A stretch of 64,000 nt of DNA from Moorella thermoacetica (GTDB lineage: Bacteria; Bacillota; DSM-521; Neomoorellales; Neomoorellaceae): assembly GCF_001267405.1 (NCBI RefSeq), contig NZ_CP012369.1, positions 1,018,001 to 1,082,000 on the forward strand, given 5' to 3'. The notes under the pieces were generated by a model that saw only the letters and a list, made by a program, of their open reading frames with translations, had not been told where the DNA came from and ran no database searches. Below are positions 53,540-61,268 of this stretch, one piece after another; position 1 is the stretch's first letter; every line of letters begins with the position of its first letter. A program made the translations under genes and the position numbers.

Positions 53540-54282
53540 GCTGCCAGCTCCTGCTGATAGGAGTAATTGGTAAGGTCGAGGTGCAGGGGGGTAATGGAGA
53601 TCCTTCCCTGCCCCAGGGCGCCGATATCGGTATCCGGTTCCTGGTCCAGGTCTTCTACCTCCCCTGCCAGCCAGTAGTAAGCCCGCCCCCGGGGGTCCAG
53701 ACGGCGAGTAATGGTATTGCAGTAGCGACGCCGTCCCAGGCGGGTAATGGCCAGGCCCTTTATCTCCCCTGGCGGCAGGCAGGGAATGTTCAGGTTTAAC
53801 AGGGTCCCCGCCGGGAGACCCCGTTTAATTATCACTCCTGCCAGGCGGCTCGTAAAATCAGCGGCAAAGGAAAAATCAACCCCGCCCTCCCCCGCCAGGG
53901 ATACAGCCAGGGAAGGCCGGCCGTTGATACAGCCCTCCAGGGCCCCCGAGACGGTACCGGAATAGAGGACATCCGTACCCAGGTTGGCTCCCATGTTAAT
54001 GCCGGAGACAACCAGGGATGGTTCTTCATCCAAGAGGGCATCCAGGGCCAGTTTAACGCAATCGGCCGGGGTGCCGTTGACGGCCAGGGCCATCTCTACG
54101 GGTCCCTCCCAGGTAACCTCCGTAGCCCGCAGGGGTTTATGCATGGTGATACCGTGGCCAATGGCACTACGCTCCTTTTCCGGAGCTACTACTGCTACCC
54201 TACCTACCCTGGCCAGGGACCTGCTCAGGGCTTTGATACCCGGGGCGTTGATGCCATCGTCGTTAGTAACCAGGATTAGCAA
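53500..54282 (-). CDS. surE: 5'/3'-nucleotidase SurE
   Basis: This survival protein E of 260 residues is a metal-dependent nucleotide phosphatase. The N-terminal LVTNDDGINAPGI holds the DD metal site, with EKERSAIGHGIT, NGTPADCVKLAL and SGINMGANLGTDVLYSGTV following in the normal order. TTG 54282 is 2 nt after the ypmA stop and uses a GAGGTG within that gene's end, so the two are translationally coupled. The C-terminus overlaps convergent spoVB. Confidence 0.94.
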   Translation of the reverse strand: MLILVTNDDGINAPGIKALSRSLARVGRVAVVAPEKERSAIGHGITMHKPLRATEVTWEGPVEMALAVNGTPADCVKLALDALLDEEPSLVVSGINMGANLGTDVLYSGTVSGALEGCINGRPSLAVSLAGEGGVDFSFAADFTSRLAGVIIKRGLPAGTLLNLNIPCLPPGEIKGLAITRLGRRRYCNTITRRLDPRGRAYYWLAGEVEDLDQEPDTDIGALGQGRISITPLHLDLTNYSYQQELAAYLSFLWPGQGNR

Positions 54283-54284
54283 AG

Positions 54285-54440
54285 CTACACCTCGTAAATG
54301 GAAAGGGTCATGGTCTGGCTACCGGCGTCCCGGGACAGGCCGAACATTAAATTATAATCCTTTAGGGTTTTATTCAGCAGGTCGACGACCTTGTAGAGTT
54401 CATCATTAATGGTGAAGCTCCTGGTGGCCAGTAAACGCAT
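54285..54440 (-). CDS. ypmA: YpmA-like small protein (DUF4264)
   Basis: ATG 54440 follows AGAAGGGATG and the frame is open for 51 codons. The sequence around residues 12-36 (NDELYKVVDLLNKTLKDYN, LMFGLS) matches my recollection of the YpmA/DUF4264 family conserved in spore-forming Firmicutes. The function is unknown. It sits between the TPR gene and surE with very short gaps, so it belongs to that leftward transcript. Confidence 0.8.
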   Translation of the reverse strand: MRLLATRSFTINDELYKVVDLLNKTLKDYNLMFGLSRDAGSQTMTLSIYEV

Positions 54441-54458
54441 ACGACATCCCTTCTCTAC

Positions 54459-55358
54459 TTAATTTTCGCCGCCGGAAGTCAGGCCCCAAGCACGGTTATA
54501 GCAACCGGCGGCCGCGCCGGTGTCACCTGTGGCTTCATAGATGGTTCCTAAAAGTTGCCAGGCAGGGCGGTGCTCCGGATAAAGGCGCAACAACCCTTCC
54601 ACTATCTTGCGGGCAGTTGCCAGATCGCCCAGTTTCATTAAACAGGCGGCATAGTTTTGCCGGATCTGTGGCTCCCCTGGCTTCAGGGCCAGGGCCCGGG
54701 CATAGAGGGGCGCCGCCAGGTAGCACTTCCCCAGGGCTTCCAGGCAGGCGGCCGCGTTGTTTATTATGGAGACATCCTCTGGCAGGAGCCGCAGGGCCTT
54801 TTCAAAACAGGTGACGGCCTCCGGCCAGCGGCGGCACCTGGCCAGGGCGGCAGCCAGGTTTCCGATAATCTCTCCTTCAGCGGGGGCCAGGGCCAGGGCC
54901 TGGCGGTAATAATCCAGGGCCTCTTCCGGGCGTTCCAGCTGGACCAGGCAAACGCCCAGGTTATTGAGGAGATCGACATCCCGGGGCTGGTATTTCCAGG
55001 CGCGGTAGAAGCACCGGTAGGCCTCCGCCCACTGCTCCAGGCGCTGGTAGCAGCCACCAGTGTTAATTAAGATGTCGATGTTCCGTGGAGCCAGCTTCAA
55101 GGCTGTTCGATAACAATCCAGGGCTGTCTCTAATTCCCCCAGGCGAAGGTAACAGTAGCCTAGATTGTTCCACCAGCCAGGGATGCGCTTCCTGGTACGG
55201 AGGATTTCTTTGTAAAGCAGGGCTGCTTCTCCATAGCGCCCCTGTTCCATTAGCCGCCAGGCCTGTTCATCAAGCGGCTGGTCGATATGGTGGGCAAGGG
55301 TTACCGTCCCTCGGCTGCGGTTACAGGGTGGATTCTGGACAGGACTGGACATTTCCAT
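54459..55358 (-). CDS. TPR-repeat protein
   Basis: This 299-residue protein is mostly tetratricopeptide repeats, about seven copies from residue 30 to the end. Examples are GWWNNLGYCYLRLGELETAL, LLNNLGVCLVQLERPEEALD and IGNLAAALARCRRWPEAV. No signal peptide or catalytic domain is visible. It probably acts as a protein-binding scaffold; the partner is unknown. AGGGAGCG precedes the ATG. It leads into ypmA and surE downstream. Confidence 0.88.
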   Translation of the reverse strand: MEMSSPVQNPPCNRSRGTVTLAHHIDQPLDEQAWRLMEQGRYGEAALLYKEILRTRKRIPGWWNNLGYCYLRLGELETALDCYRTALKLAPRNIDILINTGGCYQRLEQWAEAYRCFYRAWKYQPRDVDLLNNLGVCLVQLERPEEALDYYRQALALAPAEGEIIGNLAAALARCRRWPEAVTCFEKALRLLPEDVSIINNAAACLEALGKCYLAAPLYARALALKPGEPQIRQNYAACLMKLGDLATARKIVEGLLRLYPEHRPAWQLLGTIYEATGDTGAAAGCYNRAWGLTSGGEN

Positions 55359-55439
55359 CGCTCCCTTTCATATCCATCCTGTCCTTATTTTTCGCCCTTG
55401 TCTATGACAATTCCTTCCATATATGCCAATAATCGTACG

Positions 55440-55907
55440 TCAAATATCTCCTGAACCCGACTTATCCTCGCTTTTAGCGGCACATTCCCGACAATAGCCG
55501 TAGAATTTCAACTGGTGGTCGGTGATCTGAAAACCAGTTTTTCTGGTTAACAAGTTTTCCAGGGATTCCAGTAAATCGGCGTCAAATTCCTGAACTCGGC
55601 CGCATCCCAGGCAGATCATATGGTGATGGTGATGGGCCTCGTGCTGGACCATTTCGTAGCGGGTGCGGCCATCACCAAAATTGATCTTGGTTAAAATGTC
55701 GAGTTCGGCCAGGAGGTCCAGGGTACGATAGACGGTAGCCAGGCCGATATCGGGATGCTGGCCTTTAACAATATTGTAGACCTCCTCGGCGCTCAGGTGT
55801 TCAGTGGCATGCTCAAGGAAGGTTTTCAGGATTACCTGACGCTGGGGCGTTACCTTATATTCCGATTGTTGGAGTTTTTGACAGATAGCATTGAGTTTAT
55901 TTTTCAT
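55440..55907 (-). CDS. Fur-family transcriptional regulator
   Basis: This 155-residue protein has an N-terminal winged helix (KVTPQRQVILKTFLEH, SAEEVYNIV, IGLATVYRTLDLL). The metal-sensing half has a His-rich HEAHHHHHMICLGCGRV segment and a CREC motif that completes a structural zinc site with CLGC. Fur, Zur and PerR share this layout, and I cannot decide the metal. Its first 11 bases overlap the end of the lipocalin-like gene, so it is translated from the same mRNA as the activase module. Confidence 0.88.
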   Translation of the reverse strand: MKNKLNAICQKLQQSEYKVTPQRQVILKTFLEHATEHLSAEEVYNIVKGQHPDIGLATVYRTLDLLAELDILTKINFGDGRTRYEMVQHEAHHHHHMICLGCGRVQEFDADLLESLENLLTRKTGFQITDHQLKFYGYCRECAAKSEDKSGSGDI

Positions 55908-56883
55908 GATACACCTGGTCGTTAATTACTGCCAGGGCTTCGGTAAACCCCTGGCCCGCCAGGGCCAGCTCCGGTTGAGTGGCAATTTTTAATTCACCCT
56001 GGTGACGGCAATAGAGGTTCCGGGCCCCCAGCCGGGAAATTGAGCCGGTTGCGACGACGGTAGGATTTTTGATTATCACCCTTAAGGGCGGCTGGCTGCC
56101 CCCTTGCAGGTCTATTTCCACCGGGTAATTGATTCCGTCCCGGTTTTCTTGTTCGTAAACCTGGACAACCAGGTTACCGCTGGACAGTACCTGCTGCCGG
56201 TCCTTAGCGAGGTACATGGCGGTTATTTCCTGGCCGCTATACAGCCGGTTGCCCCGAAAAGCGGCCCACAGGAAGGTGTAATCATTGGCGTAAAACCGCC
56301 CCAGGTAAGCTCCGCTCAGAGCCTGGGCCAGGGGAAAATTGTAGCGGCGGTGGTCGTGATAACCGTAACCTTTGAAGTTCTTTTTGTCGCCCGCCACCTT
56401 GAGGGTACCGCTGACCTCGGCCCGTGGCACGGGTACACTCCAGATAAAATATTTATTTCCCTTCTCGCCGTAGTTAATCCGGCCGTCTCCGGGTTGCCAC
56501 CCCGGTAGGAGGGGCTGGTACTTCAGGTCCAGATCCATCTCCCCCTCCTTCCACTGCACTTCGAAGCAATCTCCTGCCTGGCGAATATGGGTGGAGCCTA
56601 TCTGTAAATCCAGGTGGGTACTGGCAGCTGTAAAGGGGGCTGTTATATCCCGGGTTAACACTTCCTGGCCGGTCCTGGCTAGGGTAAGGCGGGCCCGTCC
56701 CTCACCGTCATAAACTGCCAGGAGGAGGTTCAGATAGGTGCCGTCTTCGGCTGCGGCTTCATAGAACCAGCTCTCCTCTTCACCAGCCTGCCCCTGGTAG
56801 GCATTGCCGGCAGCACTCAAGGGCTGGTCGGGCAGGGCATTGAAATTGGTATCCTGCCAGAAGGAAAAGGTGCTCTCGCGCAT
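55897..56883 (-). CDS. Lipocalin-like (CrtC/AttH-type) protein
   Basis: This 328-residue protein has two beta-rich halves. GYGYHDHRRYNF near residue 172 resembles the histidine motif of the CrtC/AttH (carotenoid hydratase-like) lipocalin fold, and WFYEAAAEDGTYLNLLLAVY near residue 38 fits the first half. No signal peptide is seen. No carotenoid gene is nearby, so a lipid- or isoprenoid-binding or modifying role is only an inference. It lies between the acyl-CoA-dehydratase-activase module and fur on one strand, 15 nt after the activase stop. Confidence 0.65.
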   Translation of the reverse strand: MRESTFSFWQDTNFNALPDQPLSAAGNAYQGQAGEEESWFYEAAAEDGTYLNLLLAVYDGEGRARLTLARTGQEVLTRDITAPFTAASTHLDLQIGSTHIRQAGDCFEVQWKEGEMDLDLKYQPLLPGWQPGDGRINYGEKGNKYFIWSVPVPRAEVSGTLKVAGDKKNFKGYGYHDHRRYNFPLAQALSGAYLGRFYANDYTFLWAAFRGNRLYSGQEITAMYLAKDRQQVLSSGNLVVQVYEQENRDGINYPVEIDLQGGSQPPLRVIIKNPTVVATGSISRLGARNLYCRHQGELKIATQPELALAGQGFTEALAVINDQVYHEK

Positions 56884-56898
56884 ACAGCATTACTCCTT

Positions 56899-57861
56899 TC
56901 ATTCACCCAGGGTATCCCATTTGCCACAGCGACTGCCCCAGCGGGCAATTAACTGCCCGTCGGCTTCGATGTTGACAATTTCACACAGGTTGGAACATCC
57001 CTGGCAGATAAAACTCCGGGCCTGGTAGTCCTCCTCGGAAACCTCAAAGCCCTTGAATCTTGTTCCCGGGTGTTTGGCTACATAATCCCGGGCCAGGAGG
57101 GCTGCCCCCAGGGCGCCCATAACGGCAAAGTGACGGGGAACGATGATCTCCTGCCCCAAGGCCTTGGCGAAGGCAGCCCGGATTCCGGCATTGGCAGCCA
57201 CCCCGCCCTGGAAGACAATGGGCGGCAGGATCTCCTTACCTTTGGCGACATTGTTCAGGTAGTTGCGAACCAGGGCCTCACACAGCCCGCCAATGATATC
57301 TTCTGTATTGTGCCCCATCTGCTGTTTATGAATCATATCGGACTCGGCAAAGACCGTACACCTGCCGGCAATACGCACCGGGTTGCGGGATTTTAGAGCC
57401 AGGTCGCCGAAGTGTTCAATGGGAATCCCCAGCCGGGCCGCCTGTTGATCCAGAAAGGACCCTGTACCGGCGGCACAGACGGTATTCATGGCAAAATCGG
57501 TAACTACTCCCTGGCGTAGGATGATAATCTTCGAGTCCTGGCCCCCAATCTCCAGGATGGTCTGGACATCCGGGACCTCCTGGCGGGAAGCGACGGCATG
57601 GGCGGTAATTTCGTTTTTGATAATATCTGCGCCGATAATTGCTCCCGCCAGGGTGCGGCCGCTGCCGGTAGTACCGGCTCCGGCTATCTCGACATCCCCG
57701 GGGAGGGCTGCCATCGTCTGGCGCAGGCCCTCCTTGATGGCCTGGATAGGCTGGCCGTGGGTCCTTAAATACAGGCTGCTTAAAATCTCTCCTGTGGCGC
57801 TAATGACTACCACGTTGGTGCTGACGGAACCGACATCAATACCCAGGTAACAGGGCTGCAT
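56899..57861 (-). CDS. BadF/HgdC-type ATPase (2-hydroxyacyl-CoA dehydratase activator family)
   Basis: This ASKHA-fold ATPase of 320 residues resembles the iron-sulfur activator of 2-hydroxyacyl-CoA dehydratases. GIDVGSVSTNVVVI near residue 7 is the phosphate-1 loop and EIGGQDSKIIIL follows. The two cluster cysteines are visible in CAAGTGSFLDQQA and GRCTVFAESDM. A C-terminal FICQGCSNLCEI adds three more Cys. ATG 57861 follows AAGGAG; a longer open frame to 57957 has no ribosome site and overlaps the next gene. Two dehydratase-related proteins lie just upstream on the same strand. Confidence 0.88.
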   Translation of the reverse strand: MQPCYLGIDVGSVSTNVVVISATGEILSSLYLRTHGQPIQAIKEGLRQTMAALPGDVEIAGAGTTGSGRTLAGAIIGADIIKNEITAHAVASRQEVPDVQTILEIGGQDSKIIILRQGVVTDFAMNTVCAAGTGSFLDQQAARLGIPIEHFGDLALKSRNPVRIAGRCTVFAESDMIHKQQMGHNTEDIIGGLCEALVRNYLNNVAKGKEILPPIVFQGGVAANAGIRAAFAKALGQEIIVPRHFAVMGALGAALLARDYVAKHPGTRFKGFEVSEEDYQARSFICQGCSNLCEIVNIEADGQLIARWGSRCGKWDTLGE

Positions 57862-58948
57862 TACTCCTTGCCTCCATTTGCTCGCGACGCTGGCGTAAAA
57901 GATCGACAAAGGCTTCCAGCCGGGTCTCCACCCCGGCCCGGCCGGTTTGCTCATCAATGGTCAGGCTTAGGACAGGTATATTAAAATCACGGCTCACCCG
58001 GGGCAGGATGCTCTTGGCCACTATTTCCGGAATGCAGGTGAAGGGGGCCAGCTGGATGACGCCGTCGAAACCGTTTCTGGCGTAGAGAATAGTTTCGCCT
58101 ACACTGCTCTGGCCGTGGCCGCCGACAAACTGGTTGAGATAGGGGTGGGCTATCTGGCGAATGTCCTCGGTGCCATGGGCCAGGACGTCGGTGGTGGTAT
58201 AGTTGGTCAGGTAAATGGAGCGCTTGGTGATAACCCCCATTTCTCCCAGGGTTTTTTCAATATCAAGGTTCATGAAGGGTTCGAGCAGGACATAAATCTC
58301 GCCTACGATGCCGATCCTTAAAGGGCGGCGCTCTTCATCCCGGGGCACGGATTGGAGCAATTGCCGGCATTCTTCCCTGGCAGCGGCTATCTCCTTGCTG
58401 CTTCGGGCCCGGTCGATGATTTCCAGACACTGGTTAAAGGCACGGGTGGTAGCCCCCCGTTTGATCTCATAGGGACGGGTGACGGTGGCCATTTGCTCCA
58501 GTTCGTCCAGGAGCTTTAGCTTGGCCCAGGCTCGGCGGACGACATCGATAAAGGCCAACCACGAGAGGCGGGCTTCCTTGAGTACTCGCCGCAATTTCCA
58601 AAAGAAGGGCCCCAGGCCCGTCAGGGGTGGATCGAAGATAAAAAGCTCAAAGTTATAGCCCAGGTTGCGGAGGATCTTCTCGTGGAGGAGGCCATAGAGG
58701 CCGGCCCGGCACGGTCCTACCCCTCCCGAGGTTATAATCATCTCAGCCCCCCGGTTCAACACCTCCAGGTAGGTGCCCAGGACGGTTTTAAAGGGGATAC
58801 AGGCAAACTCGGGTGCGTACTGGACCCCCAGGTCCAGGGTGGCCGGACTTGGGTTGGCCGGGACGATGGCTTCGAAGCCCATGTCCTCCACCAGCTGTTT
58901 AAAACCCAGGTAGGAATATCCCATGTGGGCAAAGGATACCTTTTTCAC
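57836..58948 (-). CDS. 2-Hydroxyacyl-CoA dehydratase-related protein (COG3581-like)
   Basis: This 370-residue protein shows FACIPFKTVLGTYLEV, GGVGPCRAGLYGLLHEK and FTCIPEIVAKSILPR, each with a conserved Cys that could hold an iron-sulfur cluster. It ends with DEQTGRAGVETRLEAFVD, nearly identical to the end of the next gene, so the two are distant paralogues. In many Clostridia equivalent domains are fused into one very long protein with the activase; here they are separate and translationally coupled (4-nt ATGA overlap upstream, 26-nt overlap downstream). The substrate is unknown. Confidence 0.83.
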   Translation of the reverse strand: MKKVSFAHMGYSYLGFKQLVEDMGFEAIVPANPSPATLDLGVQYAPEFACIPFKTVLGTYLEVLNRGAEMIITSGGVGPCRAGLYGLLHEKILRNLGYNFELFIFDPPLTGLGPFFWKLRRVLKEARLSWLAFIDVVRRAWAKLKLLDELEQMATVTRPYEIKRGATTRAFNQCLEIIDRARSSKEIAAAREECRQLLQSVPRDEERRPLRIGIVGEIYVLLEPFMNLDIEKTLGEMGVITKRSIYLTNYTTTDVLAHGTEDIRQIAHPYLNQFVGGHGQSSVGETILYARNGFDGVIQLAPFTCIPEIVAKSILPRVSRDFNIPVLSLTIDEQTGRAGVETRLEAFVDLLRQRREQMEARSNAALLPGY

Positions 58949-59931
58949 CGGGCGGCCCTCCTTTGCAGCAGCATATCGACGAAGGCTTCTAGGCGGGTGC
59001 TTACGCCGGCATCCCCTGTTTGTTCATCGATACAAATAGACATAAAGGGCATTTTCCCCTGACTATAGTTGCGGATGTCCAGTTCCATGATTTTGTCCAC
59101 CATGGCATCAGGGCCACAGCCGAAGGCAGTGACATGGATGATCCCATCTAAATCGCCCTGCTGGAGGTAGTTATAGGTAGCCCCTACGACCAGGCTGGAA
59201 AAATGCCAGAAGAGGCGTCGCGGGAGACGCCTGCTCAACCGGTAAAGGCGGGCCTGGGGGACCATCTCCAGGGTCAGGATATTAACCCCCATCTTTCTGA
59301 GCTTGGCAATGATATTCAGGCTGATGTAGCCGTCATAAACCTGGTAGGGGTAACCCAGGACCGCCAGATTCAGGGATCCCGGTCGCAGGGGAGCTGGTTC
59401 AATGGGTTCGCCCCGCAGTTTAGCCATGGCCTCCAGGGGCAGGTAACCCTTGAGGAGTAAGCCCTCAAAGGCCTGCTGGTGGTGACTGCCTTCCAGGTAG
59501 GCGGTCCAGGCTAGGCGGCGGCTGAACCCCAGAAGTTCGGCCACCCCCCGGCAGGTCGGCCATAAACCCCAAAGGTTGCGGCCAGCATCGACCTGAAGGT
59601 CGATAATCGGGGGCAACTTATCCAGTGTAGCCCTTACCATATCGGGTAACCCTAAAAACTTGGGACAAAAGGTAGTGCGCCGGTTAAGCCTGACCATACG
59701 GGGAATAAAAAGGGCATCGACTTTATCCTTCAGGGCCAGGACATGGCCGTGGTAAAGTTTTATGGGAATACAAGCGTCGGCTACCGCTTCCCGGGCCCCG
59801 TCGTCCAGGATAGCCTTGGTAGTCGTGGGCGAGGTGACGACCTCCACCCCCAGGCGATTGAAATAAGCTTGCCAGAAGGGAAAATGGCTGTAATATATTA
59901 AGGCGGTGGGAAAGCCGATATGTAAGGACAA
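58945..59931 (-). CDS. Acyl-CoA dehydratase activase-related protein (DUF2229/COG3580-like)
   Basis: I choose TTG 59931, 8 nt after AGGAGGG, for 328 residues beginning SLHIGFPTALIYYSHFPFWQ, the usual DUF2229 start. The open frame to 60036 has no similarity to the family. Conserved Cys residues lie in ADACIPIKLYHGH, TFCPKFLG and FGCGPDAM, and the end has DEQTGDAGVSTRLEAFVD, shared with the downstream gene. It is the first gene of the leftward module (this gene, the COG3581-like gene, the ATPase, the lipocalin-like gene, fur). Confidence 0.82.
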   Translation of the reverse strand: MSLHIGFPTALIYYSHFPFWQAYFNRLGVEVVTSPTTTKAILDDGAREAVADACIPIKLYHGHVLALKDKVDALFIPRMVRLNRRTTFCPKFLGLPDMVRATLDKLPPIIDLQVDAGRNLWGLWPTCRGVAELLGFSRRLAWTAYLEGSHHQQAFEGLLLKGYLPLEAMAKLRGEPIEPAPLRPGSLNLAVLGYPYQVYDGYISLNIIAKLRKMGVNILTLEMVPQARLYRLSRRLPRRLFWHFSSLVVGATYNYLQQGDLDGIIHVTAFGCGPDAMVDKIMELDIRNYSQGKMPFMSICIDEQTGDAGVSTRLEAFVDMLLQRRAAR

Positions 59932-60071
59932 AGATCTACCCTCCTGCTCAACTCTCCTGCCTAAATTTCGACGTCCATTAAAAAAAACCTGCCGGGTTAC
60001 TTCAAGAGACAGGTATTTTCTCCAATGGTCAGGCATAGGGATAAGTTGAAGAAGGAGAGGGAGGTGTCAGC

Positions 60072-60422
60072 TTGCCGCGAGCAATCCTAACGGGCCTGTT
60101 ATTTTCCCTATTAACCGGGATCTTTCTGGCACTTGTAGCAGGGGTACTCCTTATATTTACCCCCCTTTCCGAGGGCCTGTTGCCCCTGATGGCCAGCGTT
60201 ATCCTGGCCCTGGCCGTCTTTAGCGGTGGTCTGCAGGCAGCCAGGATAGCTTCAGCCCGGGGTTTCATCCAGGGAATGGGGGTCGGTCTTTCCTTCTTCC
60301 TGGTAACCTTGGCCCTGGGCTGGACGGCGTCCCCCCTCATTCTGGCGGCCGCTGGCAAAAAGCTGGGACTATGTCTGCTGGCCGGGGCCATGGGGGGTAT
60401 GGCCGGGATGGCTGGGAGGTAG
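60072..60422 (+). CDS. TIGR04086-type small membrane protein
   Basis: This protein of 116 residues has four hydrophobic segments (about residues 5-28, 35-58, 68-88 and 95-115) with small-residue-rich loops (FSGGLQAARIASARGF), matching the TIGR04086/YrzE family of spore formers. The function is unknown. TTG 60072 follows GGGAGGTG by 6 nt. It is divergent from the activase module, and a terminator follows about 105 nt after the stop. Confidence 0.8.
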   Translation: MPRAILTGLLFSLLTGIFLALVAGVLLIFTPLSEGLLPLMASVILALAVFSGGLQAARIASARGFIQGMGVGLSFFLVTLALGWTASPLILAAAGKKLGLCLLAGAMGGMAGMAGR

Positions 60423-60423
60423 G

Positions 60424-60570
60424 CTAGTGCCCGTAGATTATAAAAAGCCAGTAAAGTAGCCCTCCGGCCAGGAGGCCCAGTCCAAAAATAAGGCGAAAAC
60501 GGGGACTCCCGGGCGGAGTGAACCCGTCAGGCCAGAGGGCCTGCTTTTTTTTATGGTTACAGGAATGCAT
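60424..60570 (-). CDS. Possible small membrane peptide (48 aa)
   Basis: ATG 60570 lies 3 nt after the stop of the NTF2-like gene, within TAAAGGATG, so translational coupling is possible. The 48 residues have a basic N-terminus and one clear membrane segment (FRLIFGLGLLAGGLLYWLFI). Against it, its N-terminal codons lie on the complement of a good terminator for the opposite gene (60528-60552), and no family is recognised. Confidence 0.45.
   Translation of the reverse strand: MHSCNHKKKQALWPDGFTPPGSPRFRLIFGLGLLAGGLLYWLFIIYGH
60528..60552 (+). terminator. Terminator of the TIGR04086-type gene
   Basis: CAGGCC and GGCCTG form a 6-bp stem around AGAG, followed by C and eight T residues. Confidence 0.85.
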
Positions 60571-60573
60571 CCT

Positions 60574-61044
60574 TTATCCCTGCTCTTCGATGGCCTGGAT
60601 TTTCCACTGGCCCTGCTGGTTTAAAAGAAAGATCTTCTGGCGGATAGAGAAGGTGCCTTTGCTGGTAGAAACCCATTCAGCGCTGCCCCGGGCCCAGGCT
60701 GTACCGGCCTTGAGATCCACCTCCTGTTCATTTATTAAGAAAAAGACGAATTTCAGGGAGGGATCCTGCTGCCGGAGTCTTTGCAATTGCTGGATAAAGG
60801 GCCTACCGGCCAGGGCGGCCTGGAATTCGGGGACTACCAGGGAACGACAGGTTTCTTCCCGCCCCTCTTCCAGGGCATGGTAGAAATTATAGATTACGGC
60901 AAATGGTTGGGCCTGTTCCTGGACCCCGGCGGTAGCCGGCAGAGCGGATTCCATGACCCGGTCGCTGGGAAAAAGGGCAAACCACCCCCAGGTCAGGCCG
61001 ATACCCAGGAATAAGCCCAGGCTGAAATACTTGCAAGCACGCAT
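60574..61044 (-). CDS. Exported or membrane-anchored NTF2-like protein
   Basis: This 156-residue protein has an N-terminal hydrophobic segment (YFSLGLFLGIGLTWGWFALF, about residues 5-24) that is a signal anchor or uncleaved signal. It is followed by an NTF2/SnoaL-like pattern: VIYNFYHALEEGREETCRSL, WARGSAEWVST and a C-terminal WKIQAIEE, typical of exported DUF4829- or NTF2-type proteins. The function is unknown. ATG 61044 follows GGTGGGGAGG closely. It is downstream of spoVM on the same strand. Confidence 0.75.
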   Translation of the reverse strand: MRACKYFSLGLFLGIGLTWGWFALFPSDRVMESALPATAGVQEQAQPFAVIYNFYHALEEGREETCRSLVVPEFQAALAGRPFIQQLQRLRQQDPSLKFVFFLINEQEVDLKAGTAWARGSAEWVSTSKGTFSIRQKIFLLNQQGQWKIQAIEEQG

Positions 61045-61118
61045 CCTCCCCACCTCCATGGTTAATTTTAGTGGCGGGAAGGTTCTTTTATGCTAAAAAA
61101 GAAGAGAGGTTACCCCCC

Positions 61119-61190
61119 TCATTCCTGGTGCAAAACTTTTTTCAGCAAGCGTTTAAGAAAAGACGGCAGGGGAATAAAATAAACCTTCAT
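61119..61190 (-). CDS. spoVM: Stage V sporulation protein SpoVM (23 aa)
   Basis: ATG 61190 follows GAGGTGACCAGG and the frame is open for 23 codons. The peptide MKVYFIPLPSFLKRLLKKVL plus HQE has the same start, proline and Phe-Leu positions as Bacillus SpoVM (MKFYTIKLPKFLGGIVRAML, from memory): M-K-x-Y-x-I-x-L-P-x-F-L. In Bacillus SpoVM is an amphipathic helix that recognises the convex forespore membrane and anchors the spore coat ATPase SpoIVA. It lies 78 nt after the dinG stop. A TAATACTAT element about 50 nt upstream could be a sporulation -10, but this is weak. Confidence 0.85.
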   Translation of the reverse strand: MKVYFIPLPSFLKRLLKKVLHQE

Positions 61191-61268
61191 CCTGGTCACC
61201 TCACTTTTCAACTTCCTCCTTAACTATAGTATTAAGGCGGCAGGTAAAAAGTGAATGGCGCCAGGCCA

